64,000 bases of DNA from Amorphophallus konjac (lineage: Eukaryota; Streptophyta; Magnoliopsida; Alismatales; Araceae): assembly GCA_022559845.1 (NCBI GenBank), contig CM040120.1, forward strand, positions 166,948,334 to 167,012,333, read 5' to 3'. Within the stretch, counting starts at the first letter, position 1, and every line of letters begins with the position of its first letter. Under the pieces are notes generated by a model. The model was not told the DNA's origin. It saw nothing but the letters and a program-made list of their open reading frames with translations, and did no database searches. Below are positions 46,739 to 59,496 of this stretch, piece after piece. A program made the translations under genes and the position numbers.

Positions 46739-47400
46739 ACCTTTGTCACTCTTTGCGGCAAACTTCTCCAAGTTTTCTTTAGAATTGTTCATGATATAAC
46801 ATGGAGAACCAAAAGGTTTAAGATATGCAATGTTTGGCTTCTTACCTGTATATAGCTCATATGGTTTTCTTGAGTATTGGTCTTACCATGGCTCGATTGA
46901 TGATGTGACAGGCCGTGTTTACTGTCTCGGCCTAAAAGTACCTTGGTAAGCCATTTTCAATAAGCATCGTTCTCGCCATCTCCACGAGCATCCTGTTCTT
47001 TCATTCCATGACTCCATTTTTTTGTGAGGTTCGAGGTGCTGAAAATTTATGTGTAAACCCATGTTTCCTGCAAAAATCATCAAAGTCATGGTTATCGAAT
47101 TCTCTTCCATGGTCACTTCGAATTGCCTTTATAAGATACCCATTTTCATTTTGTAACTTCCTGCAAAGATCTTCGAACTCCTGCAAAGCATCATTCTTAT
47201 GGGTTAAAAATAATACCCAAATAAATCTTGAGTAATCATCTACAATGACAAACCCATAAAGTTTTCCTCCAAGACTGTGTGTCCTAGTGGGACGAAATAA
47301 ATCTAAATGAAGGGGTTCTAGGGGTCTAAAAGTGGTGACAATGTTTTTTGATTTGAATGATATCCTGGTCTGCTTCCCCATAGCACATGCATCACAAATT
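46739..47400 (-). pseudogene. pol: Copia-1 integrase
   Basis: The best piece (47381-47001) reads MGKQTRISFKSKNIV, then EPLHLDLFRPTRT with the first catalytic Asp, then YGFVIVDDYSRFIWVLFL and AIRSDHGREF with the second Asp, and ends APRTSQKNGVME with the catalytic Glu. Downstream, to the LINE insert, are weaker matches in changing frames (MARTMLIENGLP; EKFAAK). Integrase joins element cDNA to the chromosome. Frame changes on both sides disable it; the zinc-binding HHCC domain upstream is barely traceable. Confidence 0.88.
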
Positions 47401-47700
47401 TTATTTACATCAAATTCAACTTTGACAAACCTCTAACTAATTCTTTTCTATACGGTTTAGAAAGAACGCTAAAACTAGCATGTCCTAGTAGCCGATGCCA
47501 TAACCATGCATCATCCGACTTATTTGTAACTAAACAAAAATTTTACTTTAGTAAACTATCAAAATCAACTGTATAAGTGTTGTTTTCTCTAAGCCCAATG
47601 AATTTTATTTCATTTGTGTGTTTATCTACAATTGTGCAATGTGAAGATTCAAAAAAAGACTTGGTGACCTTTGCCATACAATTGAGTAACACTGAGTAAA
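47401..47700 (-). pseudogene. pol: Degraded linker between Copia-1 protease and integrase
   Basis: Position corresponds to the gag-pre-integrase domain. Stops are frequent in all three minus frames and only scattered short matches remain, so it is annotated by position. Confidence 0.45.
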
Positions 47701-47940
47701 CTATGATTTAATGCATATACAAGCAAAAATATCATCAATGGACTGGTTGGGATTCTTATCTATCCAACCAATTCCCACAATTTTACCTTTGTCGTTCTCA
47801 CCAAAGGTAACTAGTCCTCCATCCTTTTCCTTCATGTCTGAAAAGAAATCCATATTGCCTATCATATGTCTGGAGCTTTCACTGTCTAGGTACCACTTAT
47901 TCCACTTGGCACTTAGACAGACCTGCACAACCAAGAACAA
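47701..47940 (-). pseudogene. pol: Copia-1 protease, mutated active site
   Basis: In the same frame as the upstream gag but after a TGA, this reads KWNKWYLDSESSRHMIGNMD, then FSDMKEKDGGLVTFGENDKG. The Copia protease signature is WYLDSGCSRHM; here the essential Gly of D(S/T)G is Glu, so catalysis is not expected. It would process Gag-Pol. The frame ends at 47701. Confidence 0.85.
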
Positions 47941-47943
47941 ATC

Positions 47944-49625
47944 TCAAGTTGATTTCGATACCCAAGCAAGCTTGGGTCCTGATGTGTTAGTTCTACTTTG
48001 AGCAAAATGCATTTTGTTCTTCCTCTCAAACCATTCATCATCGGTCCACATTAAATCACATACATACATGGAGTGGCCGAACATACCATAGTAAAAATAA
48101 GTGACATTTGGTTTTCTAAAACGACTCCTATGCATATAAGATTTATCAACATATGAATTCATACATGAGTTAACATGATAATGATACCATGAGTCACAAG
48201 ATTTCTGAACATAATTTCTCACAAATGAATTTTTCCTTTTGGGTGTGTATCCCACACCAGTCTTCTCATTCTCACCATTTCCATTACTTGTTTCACCAAT
48301 TTTCTGTTTTCTTTTTAATTCCTTTTGAACAACATCTTTCAATTTCTTTAACTCATCATGCATGGTATTGAAGTTGGTTTCTATTTCTTTCTTGGATTTC
48401 TCACATTCATTCAATCTTGATTTAAGTTCACCCAACTCCCTTACCAATTCATCATTTTCAGTTTTCAACTTCTCTACATTTTCGTAAGCACTTGATTTTT
48501 CAACTTCCAAACATCCTAGTTCATCCTCATACAAAGTTATTCTAGATTGAAAATCCTCTTTTTCATCTTTAAAATTTTAAATTTGCATTTCAAAGAAGTT
48601 ACATCTATCACATGGATTAGAAGAACTAATCAAATCATGAAACTTATTTTTCAGATTCTTGGCATCATTTTTAGACCTCTTATACTTCTGATATAGGTCA
48701 GCATAAGCTAACCGCCAATGTTCAGTAGTGAGGTTTTAGGAATCATAATATACCTCAGAATTTTTTTCATCCGCCATCAAACACAAGTTCTGGACCCGCT
48801 CGTCTAGCACATCCTTCTCACCTTCAGATTTGGAGTTATCTGAGTCCTCATCACTCCAAGTTGCTTTCATTGCTTTCAGCTTCTTTCCTTTGTTTTTCTT
48901 CAACTTTTTCTGGATCTCAGGGCATTGACCCCTCATGTGACCAGCTTTCTTACACTCGTAGCATATAATCTCTTTTTTCTTACTCGGCTCCCCTTTCTTG
49001 TTGGCGTTTCTTCTCAAGAATCTTCTCAAAAAATTTCCTTCTCTTCTTGCTCTTCTGAAATATTTTCTAGCTCTCCTTGTGACGAGAGCTATCAGCTCTT
49101 CCTCTTTTCTATCGATGCTAGACCTTGCATCACTCTCTTCCGACGATGCTGGATAAGCATGCAATGCAATCGTATACTTTTTCTTGTTCTCCTCCTTGGT
49201 CCTCTTGATGTTGATCTCGTATGTAATTAGAGATCCAATCAACTCATCCACAGTGAGAGTGGTGAGATCCTTGGAATCCTCAACGACGGTTGCCTTTGTG
49301 TGCCATTGAGGTGAGAGGGAACACAACACTTTCCTTACTAAATCCTGGTTGGTGTAGTTCTTGCCCAACCCCTTTAGTCCATTTGTAATCTCGCTTAGCC
49401 TAGCATACATATCTGAAATCGTCTCTTCAGGCTTCATGGTGAACAACTCATAGTCTCGAATCAACAAGTTTGTTTTCGTCTCCTTGACCTCCGATGTCCC
49501 TTCATAAATGACCTTCAATTTGTTCCACATCTCCTGCGCAGATGAACACATAGGAACACGTGAGTATTTGTTAGGGTGTATTGCGCATTGAATAATATTC
49601 ATAGCCTTATAGTTAGCATAAGACT
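47944..49625 (-). pseudogene. gag: Copia-1 Gag, C-terminal three-quarters
   Basis: From the element A junction: SYANYKAMNIIQCAIHPNK, then the Copia gag core (SSAQEMWNKLKVIYEG, SDMYARLSEITNGLKGLG, LSPQWHTKATVVED, LTVDELIGSLITYEI). A CCHC knuckle follows (CYECKKAGHMRGQC), then an acidic linker, a TAA at 48736, a second TAA near 48575, a coiled coil (48534-48250) and a degenerate knuckle (YFYYGMFGHSMYVC). It ends SGPKLAWVSKST as in Copia-2. All lie in one frame apart from the two stops. The extended coiled-coil region is typical of Sirevirus Gag. Confidence 0.88.
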
Positions 49626-52600
49626 TGTAGTGCCCCAGAATTTATGTCATAATTTCTGGATTATTTATAGAATTTTCTGAAATTTATTAAGAATTTATAA
49701 GGGCTAAATAGATTTATAAATGGATTATTGGATTAATAAGTCATTATAAGGCACAATTGTGTTAAATAATTAACCTAGCCTATTTAAATAAAATCCAGAA
49801 GGTTTAAGGACCAAGCCCATTAAGTTTGGCCCATATTCTAGAAGGTTATTTAGCCTATTCAGGTATTTTAAGGATAAATATTATTTTTATAGATAATTGT
49901 ATTGGATAAACGAATAAAAGAGTTTTATTAATTTAAAATTCTGCACACGTTGGATGTAACGGTCTATCGTATGACCGCCACATGCATGTAACGCACCTAG
50001 ACTGATGCGTTACACCCTGATAGTTCTGTGAAGTGAAGAACAAGCCAAAAGATTGGATTTTTGCTAGCTTATCTCTTAGGGATCGAGATGGGAAGACTAA
50101 TAGAGGTGTTAAGGACTCTTAGAAGTTGATCTAAGCTTTAACAAGGACTCTAGAATCGATCTAATCCTCAAACCCTAGCCAAAATCATATAAATAGGACC
50201 TAGTTCTGAACTGAACAACCCTTACTTTTGGCTCGTGACGAAACAAGGTAAGGAGTCACAATTTTGAGTAAGTTCTTTAGAAGATTTTGTTTATAATACA
50301 TTAGACTAATAGCTCTCCAAATTTCGTGCTAGGAGATCAACCAACCAAGGAGATTGAAGCTTCCAAAGTTGCTTGTTCGACCAAAGTAACCCAGGAATCT
50401 GAACGTAAGTCCCCTGAAGATCAAGAGATTAGGACCTCTAAACAAGGTAATTAGAGTTCGATAATTTAAAACTTTTTGTTCACCTTAGTTTCATCTTCTT
50501 ACCCTTAAAATTTTACGACCTTAAGACAAGAGGTTGGAGAGCTAGAGCAGCGTGAAGTTGCTGGAAACTCACTGGAAAGGGAGAACTAGGGCACGTCTTT
50601 CAGACTCAAATTAAAAGTTTAAAGCCCAGTTAAGCGGTAGGTCATCTCATGATGGGCAAAAACGTCTTGTTAGGGATAAAAACCCTCTGGTTTTGATTGA
50701 TTGCATGCATCATAGATCATGAATTTCTTATTTTAGTAGGACATGCATACATGTATACTCTTAACCCTAACTAACTTAAAAAGGAACTCTCTTATCAAAT
50801 TCACAGAAAACCCATGCATACTAGTAGGTTAGCCTTCATTCTATCATGTGGAAGTTTATATATGATTTCCAGACATGATGTAAGTTGAGACCTTAGATTT
50901 TAATATCTTTTCGGCCAGCAGACGATCTGACGCATCAAGGTAAGACCGTCACAATGATATAACGGCCTTACGATAAGCCGTCACACCTTCTGTGGTGTTT
51001 GAAGTTCTCTGTTGTCTCAAACGCACCATAGATGGAGCATTACATTATTGTAACGGCCTCATGATAAACCGTCACAGTCACTGTGACGCACCCATTCTAG
51101 ACCGTCAGGGTAACTGTAGACAGAATGGGAAACTAGTTAATTTAACTTATAAATAAGCCTAGTTATCTAAGTTTTGACCTGATTTCATGTCTTTAAGATT
51201 ATTTACTGATTCATGATAGAAATTGCATAAGTTAGGTATCTTAAGTTATTTTAAGTTATGTTAATTTCATGTGTCAAAATTCTATAGTTTTGTATCTAAA
51301 TCATGATTTTCCAAAGATATATTGACAGAATTTTATCATGATTTCCTATTGTTACACATCCTCTCTATCAATAGAGTCATTTCTTTAAGTACATGGCACA
51401 TATTCCGGTATGTTGTCCATTAGTTCACTTTACACTATAGTAACATTATTCTTGGACATGAGGACCTCTCTATTGGATATTCCTTCCAATGGACTTGAAA
51501 TCTTGTTTCAATGCCTCCGTAATTCTCCGCGAGCCTGGGATTCCCACTAGGACGCCGAGTTGGTTATACCATTAAAGCCCATTGATTAGATTACACTATC
51601 GATGTTTCTGGTTATCAGTAGTGTAACGGATCTATATTGGACTGTCAGGCACATATAACGGCCCAATATATGACCGTCACATTTCACTGAGTCTATTCTA
51701 TTGTTCTGGATTCAGATCATTGTAACGGCCCAATACTGGAGCGTCACATGAATGTAACGGCCCAGTACACGACCGTCACACTGCTTGAGTATTTTAACCC
51801 GAGGTTTGACCAAGGGTTGATTTTCCAAGGTTCTAGATGGCTTAATAATGGTCTATGACTTATCTTATTGATCAAGAAACTTAATATAATGAATGAATGT
51901 TATGAAATAGATCGTTATGCTGCCGATTTATTTCCATGAGCATAACATAATATAAGTCATTCTTGATTTCTCTTGATTCTTACTAAAGCATTCCTTCATT
52001 GAATTATTGTTATCAAGAGTTTGTTGGAATTGTACATTCTTGGCCATACTTTGTTATTACATGCGTGGAAGTAGCTTGATTTATACTTGAAGATGCGATC
52101 GAGCACTGATTGTGTTCAAGGGCTCAATGCTAGTCCCCTCGGCTGATTGTCGAAAATATACTATTATAAACCATGGGGTATGATGCTACTGGCGTCGCAT
52201 TACGCTGGGAGTACTTTCTCTATAAATAAGTGAAAATCCACAATACGATACGGCACGACATGACATTCTTGTACATGACTTTCTTGCTTGATATTCTACA
52301 GAAATTCACGAAGTACTTGCTCATAAGCAAAAGATACTGGAGTGACGTTTATGTGGCATTGCTAGTACATTCTCGTTATATTCTTGTTCATGAAAGGCCA
52401 ATATCATGTTCTGGTCACGTACTTGATAGTTCATTCTTGCTCTCATTCTATCTTAACGATCATCTTTGTTACTTTGGTTTAATCGTGTGATTGATCGCAT
52501 TCACATGATTTTACCTTATTTCTTTAGAGATAAATATTAATTACTTTAATGATGCCTTCGTGTTGATGCGAAGATATCTACTGGGCAAGTGTGCTCATTA

Positions 52601-52976
52601 CCTATTTCCAATCTTTTTCAAGAAATGAAAGTGATTTGAATTCGGATTCGGGTTATACAAGTAGCGGGTCCGAGACCGAATGAAAGTATTGTCAAGATGA
52701 TAGTGAAGACTTAGGAAAGTCTATATTGTTTAGATTGTGTCTATGTAATTTTCTTATTTCTTGAGTCTGATAGATTGGAAGAAGTTGAAAGTTATTGTAT
52801 TTGAATATTGATTATCAATGAAATAAGTTGGAGTTTGATTAAAATAGTGTGTAATTACATTTTTGTGTATCATTGCCTTGCGCTCTGATTATTCTTGCTT
52901 GTAAGAGGCTTACCATGTCGGCTGTTCACGATTCCCGAGCTAGTCTTCCACTATAATAAAGGCTCGGGGCGTGACA
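49626..52976 (+). mobile_element. Element A left LTR
   Basis: Begins TGTAGTGCCCCAG, ends GGGGCGTGACA. TATA (TATAAATA) at 50188-50195. Upstream, hairpins with arms CGGTC/GACCG (49960-49977) and GTAACGCA/TGCGTTAC (49988-50013). Downstream, about eight related elements of the form TAACGG...CCGTCAC at 50930-51130 and 51620-51785. The long R/U5 (about 2.7 kb) has no credible coding; the frame at 52230-52490 is accidental. Confidence 0.9.
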
Positions 52977-53181
52977 AGACTTCTTAATGTGTTCATCTTC
53001 CCATTCATCTTCATCCTCAGGTAAAACATGAGGACCTTTGGACACTACTCTCCAAACCATAAATTCCTGTGCCCTTAGGAACATAGTCATCCTATTTTAC
53101 CAATATGGGTAATTAGACCCATCAAAGTAAGGTGGTCGGTGTATCAAATGTCTCTCAGGGAGCATTCCCTTGCTAGCCATC
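52977..53181 (-). pseudogene. gag: Second copy of Copia-1 gag N-terminus, inside element A
   Basis: This 205-bp segment matches 59239-59443 from the AGACT duplication up to the gag initiator region, with roughly eleven differences (about 5%). It carries part of the Copia gag start in antisense to element A. Beyond it, bases 53184-53200 are a near copy, in reverse orientation, of the Copia-1 LTR/PBS junction. It should not lie inside a gypsy element and records a rearrangement. Confidence 0.85.
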
Positions 53182-53200
53182 CAGGGACAACAATCTAGTA

Positions 53201-55865
53201 TGCATCGACTACCGGCGACTGAATCAACTTATAATCAAAAACAAGCATCCGTTGCCGCGTATTGATGAGCTCTTCGATCAACTTTCGGGAGCAGAATATT
53301 TTTCCAAGATTGACCTCAGATCAGGTTATCATCAGCTTAGAATTAAAGAAGAAGACGTTTATAAAACGTCTTTTCGTAGTCGTTATGGCCACTATGAATT
53401 CGTGGTAATGCCGTTCGGGTTAACAAATACCCCAGCAACATTTATGCAACTTATGAACAGTATTTTCCAGCCATATCTAGACCAATTCATCATCGTCTTC
53501 ATCGATGACATCTTGATATATTCTAAGACAAAGAAAGAACATGAAGAACATCTGAAGATAGCTTTGCAAACACTTAGAGAACATAAACTCTATGCCAAGC
53601 TAAACAAGTGTGAATTCTAGCTCAAGGAAGTTTCATTCCTAGGCCACATTATTTCAAAATGAAGGTACCGCCGTGGATCCTTCTAAGGTAGAAGCTGTCA
53701 AGAATTGGAGCCGGCCAACGACCGTATCGGAAGTATGAAGTTTTCTCGGTCTAGCTGGTTATTATAGAAGATTCATTAAAGATTTTTTAAAAATTACAAT
53801 TCCTTTAACTAGACTCACGAGAAAAAAAAATCCATTTGTCTGGTCAGAGGAATGTGTGAAGAGTTTCCAAACTCTTAAAAATCATCTTACTACAGCTCCT
53901 ATTCTATCACTACCGATGGAAGGTGGTGGATTCGAAGTATATACAGATGCATCTGGCATTGGCCTAGGGTGTGTCCTCACGCAAAATGGAAAAGTAATCT
54001 GTTATTCTTCAAGACAATTGAAACGTCACGAGGAAAATTATCCTGTGCATGATTTAGAATTAGCAGCTGTCATTTTCGCCTTGAAAATTTGGTGTCATTA
54101 TCTCTATGGAGAAAAGTTTACGGTCTACTCAGATCACAAGAGCTTGAAATATTTATTTTCTCAAAAAGAGCTAAATATGAGGCAGAGAAGATGGTTGGAA
54201 TATCTCAAGGATTTTGATTTTGCTATTCAATATCATCCTGGCAAGGCTAATGCTGTAGCTGATGCACTCAGCAGAAAACTAATGGGTATGCTATCAAGTC
54301 TCATGATTAGTATGACTAATCTTATTCCTCAATTTGCTCAGTTGAACTTAGACATTGACAGGAAGGAGGATTGTTTCCTAGCTAATATTCAAGCTCAAAC
54401 TACATTGATGGAAGATCTGGTCAAACTGCAAAATGATGACCCTATATTATTGGAGATCAAGGCCAATGTTTAACAAAGGCCGGATTTTTCTATTAAGGAT
54501 GGAAGATTGCTATTTAAAGACCGAGTATGTGTACCGGATCATGAGAATACGAAGAAATTGATTCTAGAAGAAGCACATAAATCCAGGTATACCATTCACC
54601 CAGGTAGTACAAAAATGTATCATGATCTCAAAAGAAATTTCTGGTGACCCAACATGGAGAGGGAAATAGCTGATTTCGTGTCTCGCTGTCTCACTTGTCA
54701 ACAAGTAAAGGCAGAGCATTTTAGACCCACAGGTAAACTGCATCCCTTGAATATACCCGAATGGAAATGGGAGAGTATAGGGATGGATTTCATTATGGGG
54801 TTACCTAAGATAAGAGGTAGACACGATGGTGTATGGGTAATCATAGACCGATTGACTAAGTCTGCACATTTTATACCAATTAAAAGTTGATGGTCTGTGG
54901 ATATCTTAGCAGCATTGTACATAAAGGAGATTGTCAAATTACATGGTGTCCCTGTTACTATTATATCTGATAGAGATCCTCAATTTACATCACAGTTCTA
55001 GAAGGGTCTACAACATTCACTAGGGACTAGATTGAACTTTAGCACAGCATTTCATCCACAAACAGATGGTCAAACGGAAAGAACGAATCAGGTGGTAGAG
55101 GATATGCTCAGGGCATGTGCAATTAATTTTGAAGGAAGTTGGCATGATCACTTACCTCTGGTGGAATTTTCATATAACAATAGTTATCAGGCCAACATAC
55201 AAATGGCACATTTTGAAGCCTTATATGGAAAAAGCTATCGATCACCAATATGTTGGAATGAAATAGGGGAAAAGCAATTTCTAGGCCCCGACATTATCAG
55301 GGATTCATCAGATAAAATCAAGCTTATTCGAGAAAGATTGCAGATGGCCCAAGAAAGGCAAAAGTCTTATGCTGATAATCGAAGGAGCGACTTGGAGTTT
55401 CAGGTTGGGAATCATGTGTATCTAAAGGTTTCTCCGAGTCGTGGTATTCGAAGATTTGGCATTAAAGGAAAGCTAACTCCCAGGTTCATTGGTCCGTTTG
55501 AAATTCTCAAAAGGGTCGGTGAAGTGACTTATAGACTGGCTTTACCTCCACAATTAGCAGGAGTACATGACGTATTTCACGTCTCTATGCTGAAGAAGTA
55601 TGTATATGATTCTGACCATATTATCACTTATGACAATCTAGAGATTCAGAAGGATATGACGTACGAGCAAACGCCAATAAAGATTCTAGAACGAGAAGTG
55701 CGTCAACTAAGAAATAAAGTTATTCCTATGGTCAAGATTCAATGGAAGAAAACATGGCCATATGAAGCAACATGGGAAACCGAAGCAGCCATACGGAAAA
55801 AATTTTCAGAATTATTCAACTGTAAGTACGCTTTCCATAATTCATGTATTGAATTTGGGGACTAA
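53201..55865 (+). pseudogene. pol: Element A pol: RT, RNase H, integrase, chromodomain-like tail
   Basis: Starts inside RT at [25 protein letters not shown] and the catalytic [10 protein letters not shown]. RNase [40 protein letters not shown]. Integrase: HKSRYTIHPG with CLTCQQ (HHCC), then GMDFIMGLP (Asp), [10 protein letters not shown] (Asp) and QTERTNQVVEDMLR (Glu). Tail: FHVSMLKKY and VKIQWKKTWPYEATWETE, a chromodomain-like block. At least six stops (near 53618, 53659, 53734, 54471, 54644, 54888, 55000) and a frame change after HIISK. Several stops replace Trp. The last 277 codons are open. It ends in TAA at 55865, just before the polypurine tract. Confidence 0.93.
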
Positions 55866-55873
55866 AATCTTCT

Positions 55874-55886
55874 AAGTGGGGGAGGG
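55874..55886 (+). other. Polypurine tract of element A
   Basis: AAGTGGGGGAGGG directly before the right LTR, as in the other gypsy elements here. Confidence 0.88.
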
Positions 55887-58800
55887 TATAGTGCCCCAGA
55901 ATTTATGTAATAATTTCTGGATTATTTATAGAATTTTCTAAAATTTATTAAGAATTTATAAGGGCTAAATAGATTTATAAATGGATTATTGGATTAATAA
56001 GTCATTATAAGGCCCAATTGTGTTAAATAATTAACCTAGCCTATTTAAATAAAATCCAGAAGGTTTAAGGACCAAGCCCATTAAGTTTGACCTATATTCT
56101 AGAAGGTTATTTAGCCTATTCATGTATTTTAAGGATAAATACTATTTTTATAGATAATTGTATTGGATAAACGAGTAAACAAGTTTTATTAATTTGAAAT
56201 TCTGCACACGTTGGATGTAACGGTCTATCGTACGACCGCCACATGTATGTAACGCACCTAGACTGATGCGTTACACCCTGATAGTTCCGTGAAGTGAAGA
56301 ACAAGCCAAAAGATTGGATTTTTGCTAGCTTATCTCTTAGGGATAGAGATGGGAAGACTAATAGAGGTGTTAAGGACTCTCATAAGTTGATCTAAGCTTT
56401 AACCAAGACTCTATAATCGGTCTAATCTTCAAACCCTAACCAAAACCCTATAAATAGGACCTAGTTCTGAACTGAGCAACCCTTACTTTTGACTCATGAA
56501 GAAACAAGGTAAGGAGTCACAATTTCAGATAACTTTTTTAGAATATTTTGTTTATAATACATTAGACTAATAGCTCTCCAAATTTCATGTTAGGAGATCA
56601 ACCAACCAAGGAGATTGAAGCTTCCAAAGTTGCTGGTTCGACCATAGTAACCCAGGAATCTGAACGCAAGTCCCCTGAAGATCAAGGGATTAGGACCTCT
56701 AAACAAGGTAATTAGAGTTCGCTTATTTAGAACTTTTTGTTCACCTTAATTTCATCTTCTTACCCTCAAAATTTTACGTCCTTAGGACAAGAGGTTGGAG
56801 AGCTAGAGTAGCGTGAAGTTGTTGGAAACTCATTGGCAAGGGAGAACTAGGGCATGTCTTTCAGACTCAAATTAGAAGTTTAAAGCCCAATTAAGCGGTA
56901 GGTCATCTCATGATTGGCAAAAACGTCTTGTTAGGGATAAAAACCCTCTGGTTTTGATTGATTTCATGCATCATAGATCATGAATTTCTTGTTTTAGTAG
57001 GACATGCATACATGTATACTCTTAACCCTAACTAACTTAAAAATGAACTCTCTTATCAAATTCACAGAAAACCCATGCATACTAGTAGGTTAGCCTTCAT
57101 TCTATCATGTGGAAGTTTATATATGATTTCTAGACAAGATGTAAGTTGAGACCTTAGATTTTAATATCTTTTCGTCCAACAGACGATCTGACGCATCAAG
57201 GTAAGACCGTCACAATGATATAACGGCCTTACGATAAGCCGTCACACCTTCTGTGGTGTTTGAAGTTCTCTGTTGTCTCTGACCCACCATAGATGGAGTG
57301 TTACATTACTGTAACGACCTCATGATAAATCGTCACAGTCACTATGACGCACCCATTCTAGACCGTCAGGGTAACTGTAGACAGAATGGGAAACTAGTTA
57401 ATTTAACTTATAAATAAGCCTAGTTATCTACGTTTTGACCTGATTTCATGTCTTTAAGATTATTTACTGATTCATGATAGAAATTGCATAATTTAAGTAT
57501 CTTTAGTTATTTTAAGTTATGTTAATTTCATGTGCCAAAATTCTATAGTTTTGTATCTAAATCATGATTTTCCAAAGATGCATTGACGAAGTCTTATCAT
57601 GATTTCCAATTGTTACACATCCTCTCTATCAATAGAGTCATTTCTTTAAGTACATGGCACATATTCCGGTATGTTGTCCATTAGTTCACTTTGCACTATA
57701 GGAACATTATTCTTGGACATGAGGACCTCTCTATTGGATATTCCTTCCAATGGACTAGGAAATCTTGTTTCAAGGCCTCCGTAATTCTCCGCGAGCCTGG
57801 GATTCCCACTAGGACGCCGAGTTGGTTGTACCATTAAAGCCTATTGATTAGATTACACTATCGATGTTTCGGGTTATCAGTAGTGTAACGGATCTATATT
57901 GGACCGTGAGGCACATATAACGGCCCAATATATGACCGTCACATTTCACTGAGTCTATTCTATTGTTCTAGATTCAGATCGTTGTAACGGCCCAATACTG
58001 GAGCGTCACGTGAATGTAACGGCCCAATACACGACCCTCATACTGCTTGAGTATTTTAACCCGAGGTTTGACCAATGGTTGATTTTCCAAGGATCTAGAT
58101 GGCTTAATAATGGTCTAGGACTTATCATATTGATCAAGAAACTTAATATAATGAATGAAAGTTATGAAATGGAACGTTATGCTGTCGATTTATTTCCATG
58201 AGCATAACATAATATAAGTCATTCTTGATTTCTCATGATTCTTACTAAAGAATTCCTTCATTGAATTATTGTTATCAAGAGTTTGTTGGAATTATACATT
58301 CTTGGCCACACTTTATTATTACATGCATGGAAGTAGCTTGATCTATACTTGAAGATGCGATTGAACACTGATTGTGTTCAAGGGCTCTATGCTAGTCCCC
58401 TCGGCTGATTGTCGAAAACATACTATTATAAACCATGGGGTATGATGCTACTAGCGTCGCATTACGCTGGGTGTACTTTCTCTATAAATAAGTGAAAATT
58501 CACAATACGATACAGCACGACATGACATTCTTGTACATGACTTTCTTGCTTGATATTCCACAGAAATTCACGAAGTATTTGCTCATAAGCAAAAGATACT
58601 GGAGTGATGATTATGTGGCATTGTAGTATATTCTCGTTACATTCTTTTTCATGAAAGGCCAATATCATGTTCTGGTCACGTACTTGATAGTTCATTCTTA
58701 CTCTCATTCTATCTTAACGATCATCTTTGTTACTTTGGTTTAATCGCGTGATTGATCGCATTCACATGATTTTACCTTATTTCTTTAGAGCTAAAATGTT

Positions 58801-59238
58801 AATTACTTTAATGATGCCTTCGTGTTGATGCGAAGATACCTACTGGGCAAGTGTGATCATTACCTATTTCCAATCTTTTTCAGGAAATGAAAGTGATTCG
58901 AATTCGAATTTGGGTTATACAAGTAGCGGGTCTGAGAGCGAATGAAAGTGTTGTCAAGATGAGAGTGAAGACTTAGGAAAGTCTATATTGTTTAGATTGA
59001 GTCTATGTAATTTTCATATTTCTTGAGTCTAATAGATTGGAAGAAGTTGAAAGTTATTGTATTTGAATATTGATTATCAATGAAATAAGTTGGAGTTTGA
59101 TTAAAATAGTGTGCAATTACATTTTTGTGTATGATTGTCTTGCGCTCTGATTATTCTTACTTGCAAGAGACTTACCATGCTGGTTGTTCATGATTCCCGA
59201 GCTAGTCTTCCGCTGTAATAAAGGCTCGGGACGTGACA
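55887..59238 (+). mobile_element. Element A right LTR
   Basis: Begins TATAGTGCCCCAG (the TG end mutated to TA), ends GGGACGTGACA. TATA at 56449-56456. It carries the same upstream hairpins (from about 56220) and R-region TAACGG elements as the left LTR. It is followed by AGACT (59239-59243) and the rest of Copia-1 gag. Confidence 0.9.
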
Positions 59239-59442
59239 AGACTTCTTAATGTGTTCATGTTCCCATTCATCTTCATCCTCAGGTAAAACATGAGGACCTT
59301 TAGACACTACTCTCCACACATCAAATTGTTGTGCCCTTAGGAACATAGTTATCCTATTTTTCCAATATGGGTAATTAGACCCATCAAAGTAAGGTGGTCG
59401 GTGTATCAAATGTCCCTCAGGGAGCATTCCCTTGTTAGCCAT
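59239..59442 (-). pseudogene. gag: Copia-1 Gag, N-terminal part
   Basis: Initiator ATG at 59442: MANKGMLPEGHLIHRPPYFD, then GSNYPYWKNRITMFLRAQQF, then SKGPHVLPEDEDEWEHEH, the start of a Copia (UBN2-type) gag. It breaks at HIKKS, where element A entered, and resumes at 49625. The start is 55 bp from the PBS, the same spacing as in Copia-2, which supports it. No stop lies within this piece. Confidence 0.92.
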
Positions 59443-59496
59443 CGCAAAGGATCTTTGCTCAACAACCGTGAGGTTGACCTAAAAATCAGAGACCTC

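Larger units (their letters stand above)
49626..59238 (+). mobile_element. Element A: rearranged chromodomain-type gypsy element in Copia-1 gag
   Basis: This plus-strand gypsy element has two LTRs (3,351 and 3,352 bp) and outer duplications AGACT at 49621-49625 and 59239-59243, splitting the Copia-1 gag codons HIKKS|YANYKA. The interior is abnormal: 52977-53181 repeats the Copia-1 gag N-terminus, including another AGACT, and pol starts midway in RT. Leader, PBS, gag and protease are missing. LTRs differ by about 2-3% by eye. Confidence 0.9.
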
